From Bacillota bacterium (GTDB lineage Bacteria > Bacillota > Negativicutes > DSM-13327): a stretch of 54,281 nt of DNA. The translations under genes were made by a program, and so were the position numbers. The DNA is taken from assembly GCA_017889585.1 (NCBI GenBank), contig JAGFZX010000022.1:1-54281 (forward strand). Reading direction: 5' to 3'. Of this stretch, positions 6,225 to 14,180 are shown piece after piece. Under the pieces are notes generated by a model, which was not told where the DNA came from, did no database searches, and worked only from the letters and a program-made list of their open reading frames with translations. Each line of letters begins with the position of its first letter. Within the stretch, counting starts at the first letter, position 1.

Positions 6225-7114
6225 TACTACAGGACTTAAACACAATAAAATCAATGGTCTTGGACATGTGAAAACTGTACATGCTTCATTGCTAATGAAA
6301 TGGTAGGCGAAGCCGCCATTAGAAGGACTGTAAACCTTGCCCGGCATGCCCGAATCATGGTCATTGTGGATGATCTGGAAAATGTGCGCCAAATATCGGT
6401 CGCCGCCCGTCAATATGGAGTCGTATTGGATGTACTAGTCGATTTGGATGTTGGTCAGGTTCGTTGTGGTGTGCGTAGCATTGAGCAAGTAGTGGAGTTG
6501 GCGCGGATAGTAGATAAATTACCGGGTTTATCTTTGCGGGGTGTATTCGGCTATGAAGGGCACGTTCAGTTTATTACTGATCGTGAAGAAAGAACAAGGC
6601 GAGGGCGAGCTGCAAATACGCTTCTCGTACAAGCTGCAAGGGCAGTGGCAGGAGTTGGCTTAAACGTAGATATTGTGAGCGGTGCAGGCACTGGTACATA
6701 TGACATTGCAGCTGAGTTTCCCGAGATAACGGAATTTCAAGCAGGCTCCTATATTTTTATGGATGGAACATATCAAAAGCTAGAATTGCCCTTCGAACAG
6801 TCGCTCACGGTATTGTCCATGGTAGTGAGTTGACCAACGAAGGATTTGGTTGTGTTTGATGTGGGCTTGAAGGGGATTTCGCCTGAGCGGTTTAATCCAT
6901 CTGTACTCGGATATGATGGACAGATTGAGGTAAAGCAACTGTCGGAGGAGCATGCGGTGGCACAAGTGAAAAATGGTGCCGACAGCGTCCGGGACAAAGG
7001 TTTCATTTTATACCCAGCCACTGCTGTACAACCGTTAATCTATACAATTATATCTATGTAATCCATGGCGGGAAGATAGAAGCGATTTGGCCGATAGCCG
7101 CTAGGCTAGCATAG
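6225..7114 (+). pseudogene. D-threonine aldolase / D-serine dehydratase-like PLP enzyme, decayed
   Basis: The fold-type III (alanine-racemase-like) barrel is recognisable. HVKT of the PLP-lysine region lies near 6270, then after a deletion VGEAAIRRTVNLARHARI, VLVDLDVGQVRCGVRS, LRGVFGYEGH, GAGTGTYDIAAE and FQAGSYIFMD. An in-frame TGA at 6831-6833 breaks VVS-PTKDLVVFDVGLKG, which a CGA to TGA change would explain. Near 7005 the frame shifts, and the family ending with HCCTTVNLYNYIYVIHGG and IEAIWPIAARLA is found one frame over. The first 60 or so codons are lost. It would have cleaved or dehydrated D-beta-hydroxy amino acids. The spacer before it, 6164-6224, holds nothing clear. Confidence 0.75.
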
Positions 7115-7230
7115 TAAACTTGGAAGGGAAGCAGCTCATACTTTTTGATTGTATAAAGAAAACTTGGCTTGCGCCAAGCCTTAATTGCCCTTACTTGTAA
7201 TCGGATAGTACTATACTTTCTGATTACGTA

Positions 7231-7266
7231 AAAAAGGTATCAGCATAATTGTGCTGATACCTTTTT
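7231..7266. terminator. Two-way terminator
   Basis: AAAAAGGTATCAGCA pairs perfectly with TGCTGATACCTTTTT around a 6-base loop. It serves the convergent broken aldolase gene (plus) and the PfpI-like gene (minus). A second hairpin without T-run, CTTGGC/GCCAAG, lies at 7163-7178. Confidence 0.85.
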
Positions 7267-7278
7267 ACGGCTAAAGAG

Positions 7279-7848
7279 CTATATGGTGATTTTTGCTCCG
7301 AGTAAGTCTACAAAGGCCCTAAGCCATGCAGGATGATTGGGCCAAGCTTGAGCTGTGACTAAATTATCACAAATTACTACAGGTTCATTTTTCCAAGTAG
7401 CGCCTGCTATACGGCACTCAGCGGAGCAAGCCGGATAGGAAGTCACGGTACGACCTGATAATACATCAGCAGCGGCTAGTAGTTGTGTACCATGGCACAC
7501 GGCAGCTACCGGTTTATCAGCTTTAAAGAAATCTTGAACGATTTTAATTGTTTCATCGTACATTCTAATATATTCAGGAGCTCGCCCACCAGGAATGAGT
7601 AGACCAACATAATCATTTGGATTGACATCAGATGCTGCTATGTCCACGGGAATACGGTGACCAGTTAATTCAATATATGTATCTAGGTTTGTAAAATCAT
7701 GAATTACTAATTGTAATGTATCACCAGCCTTCTTATTAGGAGCAGCGATGTCAACTTCATATCCAAGCATCATTAAGGATTGTTGGGGTACTTTTACTTC
7801 ATAGTCTTCCGCACAATCACCAGTAAGCAGTAAAATTTTTTTTGTCAT
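7279..7848 (-). CDS. DJ-1/PfpI family protein
   Basis: 189 aa with the family layout: an N-terminal Rossmann strand (KKILLLTGDCAEDYE with the conserved acidic residue), the LLIPGGRAPEYIR loop, and the nucleophile elbow AVCHGTQLLAAADVL carrying the reactive Cys followed by His. PfpI-type members act as cysteine peptidases, protein or nucleotide deglycases, or stress chaperones; sequence alone does not separate these. ATG start with AAGGAGG upstream. A sigma-H-like promoter lies about 40 bases upstream at 7886-7913, suggesting entry-to-stationary-phase expression. It is transcribed alone. Confidence 0.9.
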   Translation of the reverse strand: MTKKILLLTGDCAEDYEVKVPQQSLMMLGYEVDIAAPNKKAGDTLQLVIHDFTNLDTYIELTGHRIPVDIAASDVNPNDYVGLLIPGGRAPEYIRMYDETIKIVQDFFKADKPVAAVCHGTQLLAAADVLSGRTVTSYPACSAECRIAGATWKNEPVVICDNLVTAQAWPNHPAWLRAFVDLLGAKITI

Positions 7849-7885
7849 GATATAGCCTCCTTGTTGTACTTAAACTATTACGTAG

Positions 7886-7913
7886 ATTCTAGAGTAAGTA
7901 TATAAATTCCTGC
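7886..7913 (-). promoter_or_regulatory. Sigma-H-like promoter of the PfpI-like gene
   Basis: On the minus strand GCAGGAATT, 12 bases, CTAGAAT. It matches the sigma-H pattern except for the first base of the second box, and is placed directly before the gene at 7848. Confidence 0.55.
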
Positions 7914-7961
7914 CGTATTTTTACATAAATTTGATAAGGAGACAATATCCGGTTGATTGTC

Positions 7962-8082
7962 TTTGAAGAATAAATCGAGGAGGATTGTACTGTTGAATTA
8001 TGAAACAATTGGCTCAGTATTGACATATTTGACGTAAAAATAAGTTTCGTCGTTAGAGACGATACACAGAACTGTATCATTT
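7962..8082 (+). repeat. Dispersed repeat, copy 1
   Basis: This shares TTTGAAGAATAA, a GAGxAG..TGTAC stretch, TATTTGACGTAAAAA and GTTAGAGAyGATACrCAGAA with 38873-38999, in the same order. Shorter tails recur at 11577-11632 and near 36930. One frame reads IDIFDVKISFVVRDDTQNC in this copy and IDLFDVKKFAVRDDTQNS in the other, so it may be the 3' end of a decayed gene family. Here TTTCGTCG and CGACGAAA also form an outer stem around GATAC/GTATC. Confidence 0.55.
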
Positions 8083-8274
8083 GTGACGACGAAAGCTATA
8101 TGTAATATAGGTGTGTAGGAGTTTGGTAAGGATCGCTTCCACCATGCAAATCATGAATACCTGAAAACCCGAGTACTTCGTAGGTTCTTGTTGTTTGTGA
8201 GGGAGGTTGGAGGAGGTGGATACCACCGGATGAAAATTTTATAGGACCTGCCCTTAAGTAAAATGTACGGATGA

Positions 8275-8303
8275 TTGTTCGGCTTCTTCTTATAGTATAT
8301 AAT
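8275..8303 (+). promoter_or_regulatory. Sigma-A type promoter of the 8334 gene
   Basis: TTGTTC, a 17-base spacer and TATAAT (8298-8303), about 30-40 bases before the start codon. Confidence 0.65.
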
Positions 8304-8333
8304 TAACTGTAATGGAAATAAATAGGTGAGACG

Positions 8334-9080
8334 GTGGGGCAAATGCATCGCAAAACATTAGTTATGGCGGTGTGTATTTTTTTTCTTCTTAGTATGAGCT
8401 GCTTAGCGGAAGAAAGAAAAGAAGAATGGCAGGAAAAAGCATTTGATTTCAAAACAGTTAGGACAGTAGCAATTCAGCTTTCGGTTAATGGCGATGTTGT
8501 TGTTAAAGAAATTGATCAAAAAAAGCTGGATGAATTAATTGAAAAGCGAATACTTAAATCCAGCGACCAGCGAGTTAGATTTATCCCATACAGTCAGCTT
8601 GAAGACAGTATCGGCAAAATCATTAATATAGATATGGGGCAACTACGTATCGAAGATAACACCAAATATAATGATTTAATGCTGGAGCATACACAACTAG
8701 TTGCGGATGGTATCCTTAAAGTTAACATCAAAGCACTGGCAATGACACAAGAATTTGTGCCGGCCAGCGTTTATACTTACACCACATATCAGATAAATTA
8801 TATTAGTGTACCGGTATATCTACCAAGAGGCGGGGTATATTACAATACTCAGGCGGTTCAGGTCCCAGTTCAGAACACTGGTGTGATACCTGCTCACAAT
8901 GAAAATATGGGTCATGCCGGAGTGGAGTTCACAATTGTCACAAGTAAAATTCAGCAAAAGATATGGTTTTTGTTAGATATGCAAGATGGAAAGGAGAAGA
9001 TACCGCTTGAAATGACGGAACGCATCTTTCAGCGAGCGTTGGATCGCTTTCGGGAGTTAGCTAATAACAGCACGCGCTGA
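8334..9080 (+). CDS. Secreted protein of unknown function, 248 aa
   Basis: A signal peptide (KTLVMAVCIFFLLSMSCLAE) precedes a soluble domain. Cys in LSMSCLAE could be a weak lipobox, but the residue pattern favours ordinary cleavage after LA. The mature part has a beta start (RTVAIQLSVNGDVVVKEIDQ), an acidic-basic helix (KKLDELIEKRIL), a Tyr- and Pro-rich middle (VYTYTTYQINYISVPVYLP), and a C-terminal helix (MTERIFQRALDRFRELA). This layout recalls DUF4136-like envelope lipoproteins, but I cannot confirm a family. GTG 8334 or ATG 8343 could be the start; the G-rich stretch GGTGGGG lies between. It has its own promoter. Confidence 0.7.
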   Translation: MGQMHRKTLVMAVCIFFLLSMSCLAEERKEEWQEKAFDFKTVRTVAIQLSVNGDVVVKEIDQKKLDELIEKRILKSSDQRVRFIPYSQLEDSIGKIINIDMGQLRIEDNTKYNDLMLEHTQLVADGILKVNIKALAMTQEFVPASVYTYTTYQINYISVPVYLPRGGVYYNTQAVQVPVQNTGVIPAHNENMGHAGVEFTIVTSKIQQKIWFLLDMQDGKEKIPLEMTERIFQRALDRFRELANNSTR

Positions 9081-9519
9081 TAGAGGGTTTTTATCTTTAC
9101 CATTATTGTAAAGGCTAAGAAAAAAGTATATTTGTAAGGCGTGGCTGAGCTCGTTTAGGGTAAATTCTCCAATAGGCATAAGACGTGGGGATGGTTTTTC
9201 TGCCTTATTGGAATTAGAAAATAATAGTAAGGGGAGTTATGATTTCAGTAATGCTTCTCTGAGTCGCTTCATAGTTTTATGAAAATAATGATGAATGTAT
9301 TAACGCATGGAATTTTATTGCTGTATACCATAGCATAAACTGAATTTAGATTTTGAAGGTAATGAAAGCAGTTTAGCTGTTATTATCATCTATATTCTGC
9401 ACCGTTTAACCGGATAAGCTCAACCAACCGTATCATTGGTGATGAGAAAAATGGTCACAGCCCTTGAAATTATTGAACTGCACCTTGTCAAGTAAGCAAC
9501 ACAAGAAAATAGCTTAAGC
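9081..9519 (+). other. Gene-free spacer
   Basis: No gene can be supported. CCAATA-GGCA (9169) and TGCC-TTATTGG (about 9200) form an imperfect hairpin. Around 9375-9500 a short frame (IIIYILHRLTG, stop, AQPTVSLVMRKMVTALEIIE) may be a gene remnant, but it is too short to name. Confidence 0.3.
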
Positions 9520-9556
9520 AGCCTTAGTCCGAATTTTATGAGACTAAGGCTATTTA
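9520..9556 (+). terminator. Intrinsic terminator-like hairpin
   Basis: AGCCTTAGTC and GACTAAGGCT form a perfect 10-bp stem around a 12-base loop, followed by ATTTAATT. The T-run is weak. Confidence 0.5.
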
Positions 9557-9619
9557 ATTATGCTTGTAATTTTTGTAATTATAAAAATAGATAGTTATTA
9601 GGGGTGTTCTTATGGGCAA

Positions 9620-9883
9620 TTGATTAATTACTATCGTATTTTAACAATAGCTAAGAATGTAGTTGTATCCATTTATGTTCTTGCAATATGGATAGCATTT
9701 CTGCTGAGCTATATTGTATTTTTTAAACATGAAAATGCTCCCCTTGGGTTCAGACGATTTTTAAGTTTTAAACTCGTTCAATTATGTAACAGACTAATAT
9801 CCGTTCGTAGAAGGAGTGGTTATGCCAATGTCGAAATATACATATTAAACTGGAATAATGTAAGGATGAGATATATTGTCTGA
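9620..9883 (+). CDS. Doubtful 87-aa frame with one membrane segment
   Basis: It reads as a membrane segment (VVVSIYVLAIWIAFLLSYIV) followed by a basic tail. The only ribosome-site-linked ATG (9612) opens a different frame and stops after three codons. It may be the broken N-terminus of the following GGDEF-EAL gene or a chance frame. Confidence 0.25.
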   Translation: MINYYRILTIAKNVVVSIYVLAIWIAFLLSYIVFFKHENAPLGFRRFLSFKLVQLCNRLISVRRRSGYANVEIYILNWNNVRMRYIV

Positions 9884-9954
9884 CATTAAATATAATATTG
9901 GACTGATAACTGTTATGTAAGATTCTTTTGCATAGTACCGATGGTTTTAGAAAG

Positions 9955-10624
9955 GGCAGATGGAAAGTGGAATTTGATTTTGGTTATGCCGTGACGCATG
10001 TTATATGCATAGGCATGATAATTGTTTGGCTGCTGGTTAAGCATTACATAAACAATAAGATGGAGGAGCAATACAGACAATTATCCTGATGACGGCGTTA
10101 CGGATGCAGACATCCTTAAGAAAGAACGCGGACAATGCAATGTATTTTGCCAAAAATTCCGGTAAGAATTGCTGGAAATTTTACGATGCGAACATGCAGG
10201 CAACAGTTTATGAAAAAATGCTGTTGATCAAAAGTTTACGTCATGCGATTGAGGACAGGGAATTTGAACTGTATTATCAACCCAAGTAGGTGTTGCTGAC
10301 GGTATTATCGTGGGATTCGAAGCTTTACTTCGTTGGAATAGCCCGGAACACGGATCTATACCGCCGACACGTTTCATCCCTTTAGCCGAGCAAAGTGGAC
10401 TAATTAAAACAATTGGAACTTGGGTGCTCCAGGAGGCTTGTCAGTTCGCTAGGAGATTAGTCGACAATGGGTGGGGAAACATCTATGTCGCGGTAAATGT
10501 GTCGCTACACCAATTGTGCGCTGACAGTTTTATCGGCAGTGTTCGCGATGCTGTATATAATGCTGGTATTGTGCCCAAACAGCTTGAAATTAAAGGGAAA
10601 TGCAGCCCTACTTTAAAATTCTAA
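9955..10624 (+). pseudogene. GGDEF-EAL cyclic-di-GMP enzyme, remnant
   Basis: Three pieces survive. First, a membrane helix with linker (HVICIGMIIVWLLVKHYINN, KMEEQYRQL). Second, the very end of a GGDEF domain (YPDDGVTDADIL, then NADNAMYFAKNSGKNCWKF) joined by a deletion that removed the catalytic GGDEF core. Third, the first half of an EAL domain (LRHAIEDREFELYYQPK, then one base lost at about 10289, GFEALLRWNSPEHG, RFIPLAEQSGLI, VAVNVSLHQL). It breaks off after LEIK, before the metal-binding residues of the later barrel. It would have made or degraded c-di-GMP at the membrane; it is dead now. Confidence 0.8.
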
Positions 10625-10834
10625 AAATGATAATTTTTCAATATGGATGGATCTCTTGTTTCCAAAATAAAAAGAAGGATAGGATTATATTTTGGAGAAT
10701 ATATAGGGCAAGGGGAAAATATACACACTATTTCCCTTGTTTTCTATGGTATTAGTCTAACTTCATATAGTTCGAACGGAATGAGTTATTCTCGACGAAC
10801 AAAATGTACAAGCAACTTGAAAGGATGAGGAAAT

Positions 10835-11464
10835 ATGTTAGGTATTCAAAATTATGAAATGTTTTTACTCGCTAGTGTAATTTTAAATATAACACCTGGA
10901 TCGGATACAATTTATATACTCAGTAAGAGTATCGCAAAAGGAAGAAGAGCAGGGATTTACTCTGTTTTAGGTATTATTTCTGGAGTTGCTATTCATACAA
11001 TATTGGCGGCACTAGGACTATCGGCTATTCTAGCAACATCTGCATCCGCCTTTATGGCAGTTAAAATGATTGGTGCAATTTACTTAGGATATTTAGGATT
11101 AACTACCTTACTTTCGAAAGAAAATAAGTTGATCCCATTAACAGACAATACTTCTATGACAGCAAAGAATATCTACTTTCAGGGATTATTAACAAATGTA
11201 TTAAATCCCAAAGTAGCCCTTTTCTTTTTATCCTTTTTGCCTCAATTTGTTATTCCGTTCAATACTTACGGATTGCTTCCGTTTTTATGCCTTGGGATAA
11301 CCTTTTTACTGACAGGTACAATTTGGTGTTTGATATTAGTCCTATTTTCTTCGCACATGACAGCATATCTTAGAGAAAATAAGATGGCCTCTTTTATAAC
11401 AAATAAAGTTTGTGGGGTAATATATCTTGTATTAGGGGTAAATTTATTAGCTGCAGAAAAATGA
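10835..11464 (+). CDS. LysE/RhtB-family amino-acid exporter
   Basis: A 209-aa inner-membrane protein with six hydrophobic segments. The family signature lies near the N-terminus: LNITPGSDTIYILSKSIAKG (residues 17-36), equivalent to the PGP-D motif of LysE. LGLSAILATSASAFMAVKMI, GAIYLGYLG and LNPKVALFFLSFLPQF also match RhtB-type threonine/homoserine exporters, though the substrate cannot be read from sequence. ATG start with GGATGAGG upstream. It has no operon partners; degenerate sequence surrounds it on both sides. Confidence 0.93.
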   Translation: MLGIQNYEMFLLASVILNITPGSDTIYILSKSIAKGRRAGIYSVLGIISGVAIHTILAALGLSAILATSASAFMAVKMIGAIYLGYLGLTTLLSKENKLIPLTDNTSMTAKNIYFQGLLTNVLNPKVALFFLSFLPQFVIPFNTYGLLPFLCLGITFLLTGTIWCLILVLFSSHMTAYLRENKMASFITNKVCGVIYLVLGVNLLAAEK

Positions 11465-11527
11465 TTTTTAAATGTTTAAATCATTCCAGCTCAAATGGCA
11501 AAGATAAGACACAGCATCGTTTAGTAT

Positions 11528-11632
11528 TCTATAAATACAATATTAACAAAAGGGAATGGTTCTGTATCACTCAAATCCTGTACCGTTTTACCCGATACGC
11601 AGAACTATATCATTTATAATAGCAAAAATAGG
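11528..11632 (+). repeat. Two dispersed repeat fragments side by side
   Basis: 11528-11564 (TTCTATAAATAC ... AAAAGGGAATGGTTCTG) recurs at 35104-35142. Bases 11577-11632 carry the tail CCCGATACGCAGAACTATAT then CATTTATAATAG, also found at 38960-38995 and in part near 36930. In frame the latter reads DTQNYIIYNS. These look like broken pieces of an old element or gene family. Confidence 0.5.
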
Positions 11633-11722
11633 ATTCTGCCAAATTTCTGCTAGCTTGGATGCCTTGTTGCCAACCCAATAAGCAGGAAAGGCAAAAATAG
11701 AACAAAGAAAGGATGAATCACT

Positions 11723-12664
11723 ATGACAAACATAAATCGTAAAATTGCTATCGTAGGCACCGGTGTGATCGGAGCAAGTTGGGCAACCCATTTCCTCGCA
11801 CAAGGCTTTACAGTATTCGCAACAGACCCAGCGGACAATGCCGAAGCCCGTTTGTACGACTTCGTGGACGCGAATTGGGCTTCGGTTGAGGCTTTAGGTT
11901 TGATCGAGGGTGCATCAAAGTCGAATTTGAAATTCACAACTGATCTCACCAAAGCAGTCAACGGTGCGGAGTTCGTCCAAGAGAGCGGCCCAGAACGAAT
12001 AGAAGTCAAGCACAAACTTATAGAGTCTATCGAAGCCGCCGCAGGAGTGGACACCATTATCGCCAGCTCAACATCTGGCTTGCTCATCAGCGATATCCAG
12101 AGTAAGGCAGCACATCCTGAGCGCATTGTGCTTGGGCATCCCTTCAACCCGCCGCACCTTATTCCGCTGGTTGAAGTTCTCGGCGGTAAACTGACGACGC
12201 CAGAAAACGTGACCAAAGCCATCAATTTTTATGACTCAATCGGTAAAAAACCCATACGTATCAACAAGGAGATAAAGGGGCATGTTGCCAATCGTTTACA
12301 GGTTGCATTATGGCGAGAGGCTTTTTCATTAGTAGTGCGCGGTGTCGCATCTGTCGAAGACATTGATACGGCGATTTCAAATGGGCCCGGCCTACGTTGG
12401 GCATTGCTCGGCCCATTTCTTAATCTCCATGCATCCGGCGGACCTGGAGGCATTACTCACACACTCCAGCACCTTGGTCCCGCACAACGGGAATGGGCTC
12501 AAGACCTTGGCGAATATCCACCAACTGATGATTACATTGTCCCCTGTGCCAATGGAGTTGTGACCGAGCTTGAAGGCTACGACTTTGTCAAGACGTTGAA
12601 AGAACGGGACGAATTGCTGATTGGGCTGCTCGCAGCGAAGAAGGGGAGCTCGCAGATTCCCTAA
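11723..12664 (+). CDS. 3-hydroxyacyl-CoA / L-carnitine dehydrogenase family oxidoreductase
   Basis: An NAD-dependent dehydrogenase of 313 aa. The Rossmann motif GTGVIG is at residues 12-17, with the acidic end of beta-2 (ATDPAD) favouring NAD. SSTSG is at 115-119, and the active-site HPFNPP at 139-144 is followed by the partner Glu in PLVEVLGG (Glu151). The C-terminal helical dimer domain follows (RLQVALWREAFSLVVRG). The single-domain form resembles L-carnitine dehydrogenase or lambda-crystallin-like enzymes as much as hydroxybutyryl-CoA dehydrogenase. The gene is clearly GC-richer and differs in codon use from its neighbours, and is flanked by repeats and gene scraps, which suggests acquisition by transfer. 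No pathway partners adjoin. Confidence 0.88.
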   Translation: MTNINRKIAIVGTGVIGASWATHFLAQGFTVFATDPADNAEARLYDFVDANWASVEALGLIEGASKSNLKFTTDLTKAVNGAEFVQESGPERIEVKHKLIESIEAAAGVDTIIASSTSGLLISDIQSKAAHPERIVLGHPFNPPHLIPLVEVLGGKLTTPENVTKAINFYDSIGKKPIRINKEIKGHVANRLQVALWREAFSLVVRGVASVEDIDTAISNGPGLRWALLGPFLNLHASGGPGGITHTLQHLGPAQREWAQDLGEYPPTDDYIVPCANGVVTELEGYDFVKTLKERDELLIGLLAAKKGSSQIP

Positions 12665-12736
12665 GGTTGGATCAAAATTGGTTCTGATGAAAAAATTAAA
12701 GCTATGATAGAATCTTACCCAAAACTTAAAAATTAA
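12665..12736 (+). pseudogene. C-terminal gene scrap
   Basis: GWIKIGSDEKIKAMIESYPK plus LKN and a stop run directly on from the preceding stop in another frame. About 35 bases around TTGGTTCTGATGAAAAAATT recur in damaged form at 19757-19797. The source gene is not recognised. Confidence 0.4.
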
Positions 12737-12769
12737 GGTAAAGATAATGTCACAAAATTTATTTAAATC

Positions 12770-12888
12770 GAGGCATTTATAAGAGCGTTACCGGCAGCGG
12801 AGTCTGTATGTTATGCAGAGCTGAAATACTAGGGTTAATATAGAGAAAAATGCCTCTGAAAATGTTTTATCATTTCGGAGGCATTTTT
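12770..12888. terminator. Two-way terminator with a competing upstream arm
   Basis: AAAAATGCCTC (12846-12856) and GAGGCATTTTT (12878-12888), with further pairing inside, form an approximately 18-bp hairpin followed by ATT. A second copy of the right arm, GAGGCATTTAT, lies at 12770-12780 and could pair with the same left arm, giving an attenuator-like choice. It also serves as terminator for the minus-strand kinase gene. Nothing else is visible in 12889-13066. Confidence 0.75.
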
Positions 12889-13066
12889 ATTATCAGCTAT
12901 TTAGTACTATGTTATGCGAAGATAGACTTTCATTAAAATGAAAAATTCCAAACCTAAGAATATTATTGGAATTAGCACTAAGCCATGTTGCTTGACTTCT
13001 GCTTCTTATATATGCCAAAATAAGATCTAATGACAACAAAATGTGTAAGCAACGAAAAAGATGCTG

Positions 13067-14065
13067 TTAGGATTCAGGTAAAATGGTTAAGCTATGTAAT
13101 TGCTTTGAAAGTCGATTCAGTATTGTATCGTTGTCTATTCCCTCTAACATAAGACCATAACGCAGGCTAGCACAGATAGGTTGATAGCTGGGGATAATAT
13201 CCTGTAATCCAATACAGCTACAGGCTAACAACTCAATAAGCTGCTGGCGGACAATAAAGTTTTTTAGTACGCCACCAGACAGAGCCAGGCTAAATTCAGT
13301 ATTAACCAGGTCAAGTTTTCTAATAACTGTTAACGCCATTTCTCCGAGCTCCTGACAAGCAGACTGGATGATCTTGATCCCTTGATGGTCACCTTCTTCT
13401 GCCAATCTCACGATTATCGGCGCTAGAGCAGCAATTCGCGCTATAGAAAAATGGGGACTATAAATCCAATTTACTAAATATTCTTCATCAGCAAAGGACA
13501 TTTCATTTAATATTGCAGTTGAGATGCCGGATGGTTTTTCACGACCATCATAGATTTTTAGAAGATGGGTTATAGCGGCTTTGCCAATCGAATAACCACT
13601 ACCTTCATCACCAACTCGGTATCCCCAACCACCAACTCGAACCTCACGACCGTCTTTGGTGATACCGCAAGCAATGGAACCGGTGCCGGCTACAATTAGC
13701 ACACCATTATTCTGACCTACAGACCCCTTTAATGTAAGCAGGGCGTCATTACATAGGTGGACTCTATCAGCAACTATATTTGCGGCAGCCAATGCTTTAT
13801 GTACGATCAACGTCAGGGCGGCTTGATCCCTTTCTGTGTCCAGGCCAGCCAAACCAAGTATCACAGAGTTGACCCGCAAAACTTGTTTTTTCCCGAGGGA
13901 GGTTAATAACACAGTCAAAGCTTCTGTGGCCTTCTCGGCACCAATACTATGATAGTTGCATGAATCGCCTTGGGCATAATCAAGTATTTGTCCATCACTA
14001 TTGCAAAGTGCTGCTCTGCACCCTGTCCCACCCCCATCTACAGCTAATACTGTTACTTCCTTCAT
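13067..14065 (-). CDS. murK: N-acetylmuramic acid / N-acetylglucosamine kinase (BadF/BadG ATPase fold)
   Basis: A sugar kinase of the ASKHA fold, about 332 aa. The N-terminal phosphate-1 motif is VTVLAVDGGGTGCRAAL, phosphate-2 is VLIVAGTGSIA, then GGWGYRVGDEGSGYSIG and the adenosine motif SLALSGGVLKNF. It phosphorylates amino sugars such as MurNAc or GlcNAc at O6. Its divergent position next to the MurNAc PTS/etherase operon points to MurK or NagK for salvage of sugars that enter unphosphorylated. I prefer the ATG at 14065, six bases after AAGGTGG; a GTG twelve bases earlier overlaps that ribosome site. The symbol rests on context. Confidence 0.85.
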   Translation of the reverse strand: MKEVTVLAVDGGGTGCRAALCNSDGQILDYAQGDSCNYHSIGAEKATEALTVLLTSLGKKQVLRVNSVILGLAGLDTERDQAALTLIVHKALAAANIVADRVHLCNDALLTLKGSVGQNNGVLIVAGTGSIACGITKDGREVRVGGWGYRVGDEGSGYSIGKAAITHLLKIYDGREKPSGISTAILNEMSFADEEYLVNWIYSPHFSIARIAALAPIIVRLAEEGDHQGIKIIQSACQELGEMALTVIRKLDLVNTEFSLALSGGVLKNFIVRQQLIELLACSCIGLQDIIPSYQPICASLRYGLMLEGIDNDTILNRLSKQLHSLTILPES

Positions 14066-14180
14066 ATTTATATCCACCTTCTGATTTGAATTTTTCTTCT
14101 ATCATAATACTAGTAAATTTGACTTGCAAGGCTCTAGATAATTTAAGCTATCACTAATTAATATAATGGAGTGTGAAATC

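Noticed and set aside
10643..10828. 61-aa plus frame after the GGDEF-EAL remnant
   Set aside because: No ribosome site, low-complexity composition, no continuity with the EAL domain.
12781..12845. Possible thiamine (TPP) or other known riboswitch
   Set aside because: GCTGAAATACTAGGG resembles a TPP piece, but the other conserved blocks and their order are missing, and no gene follows.
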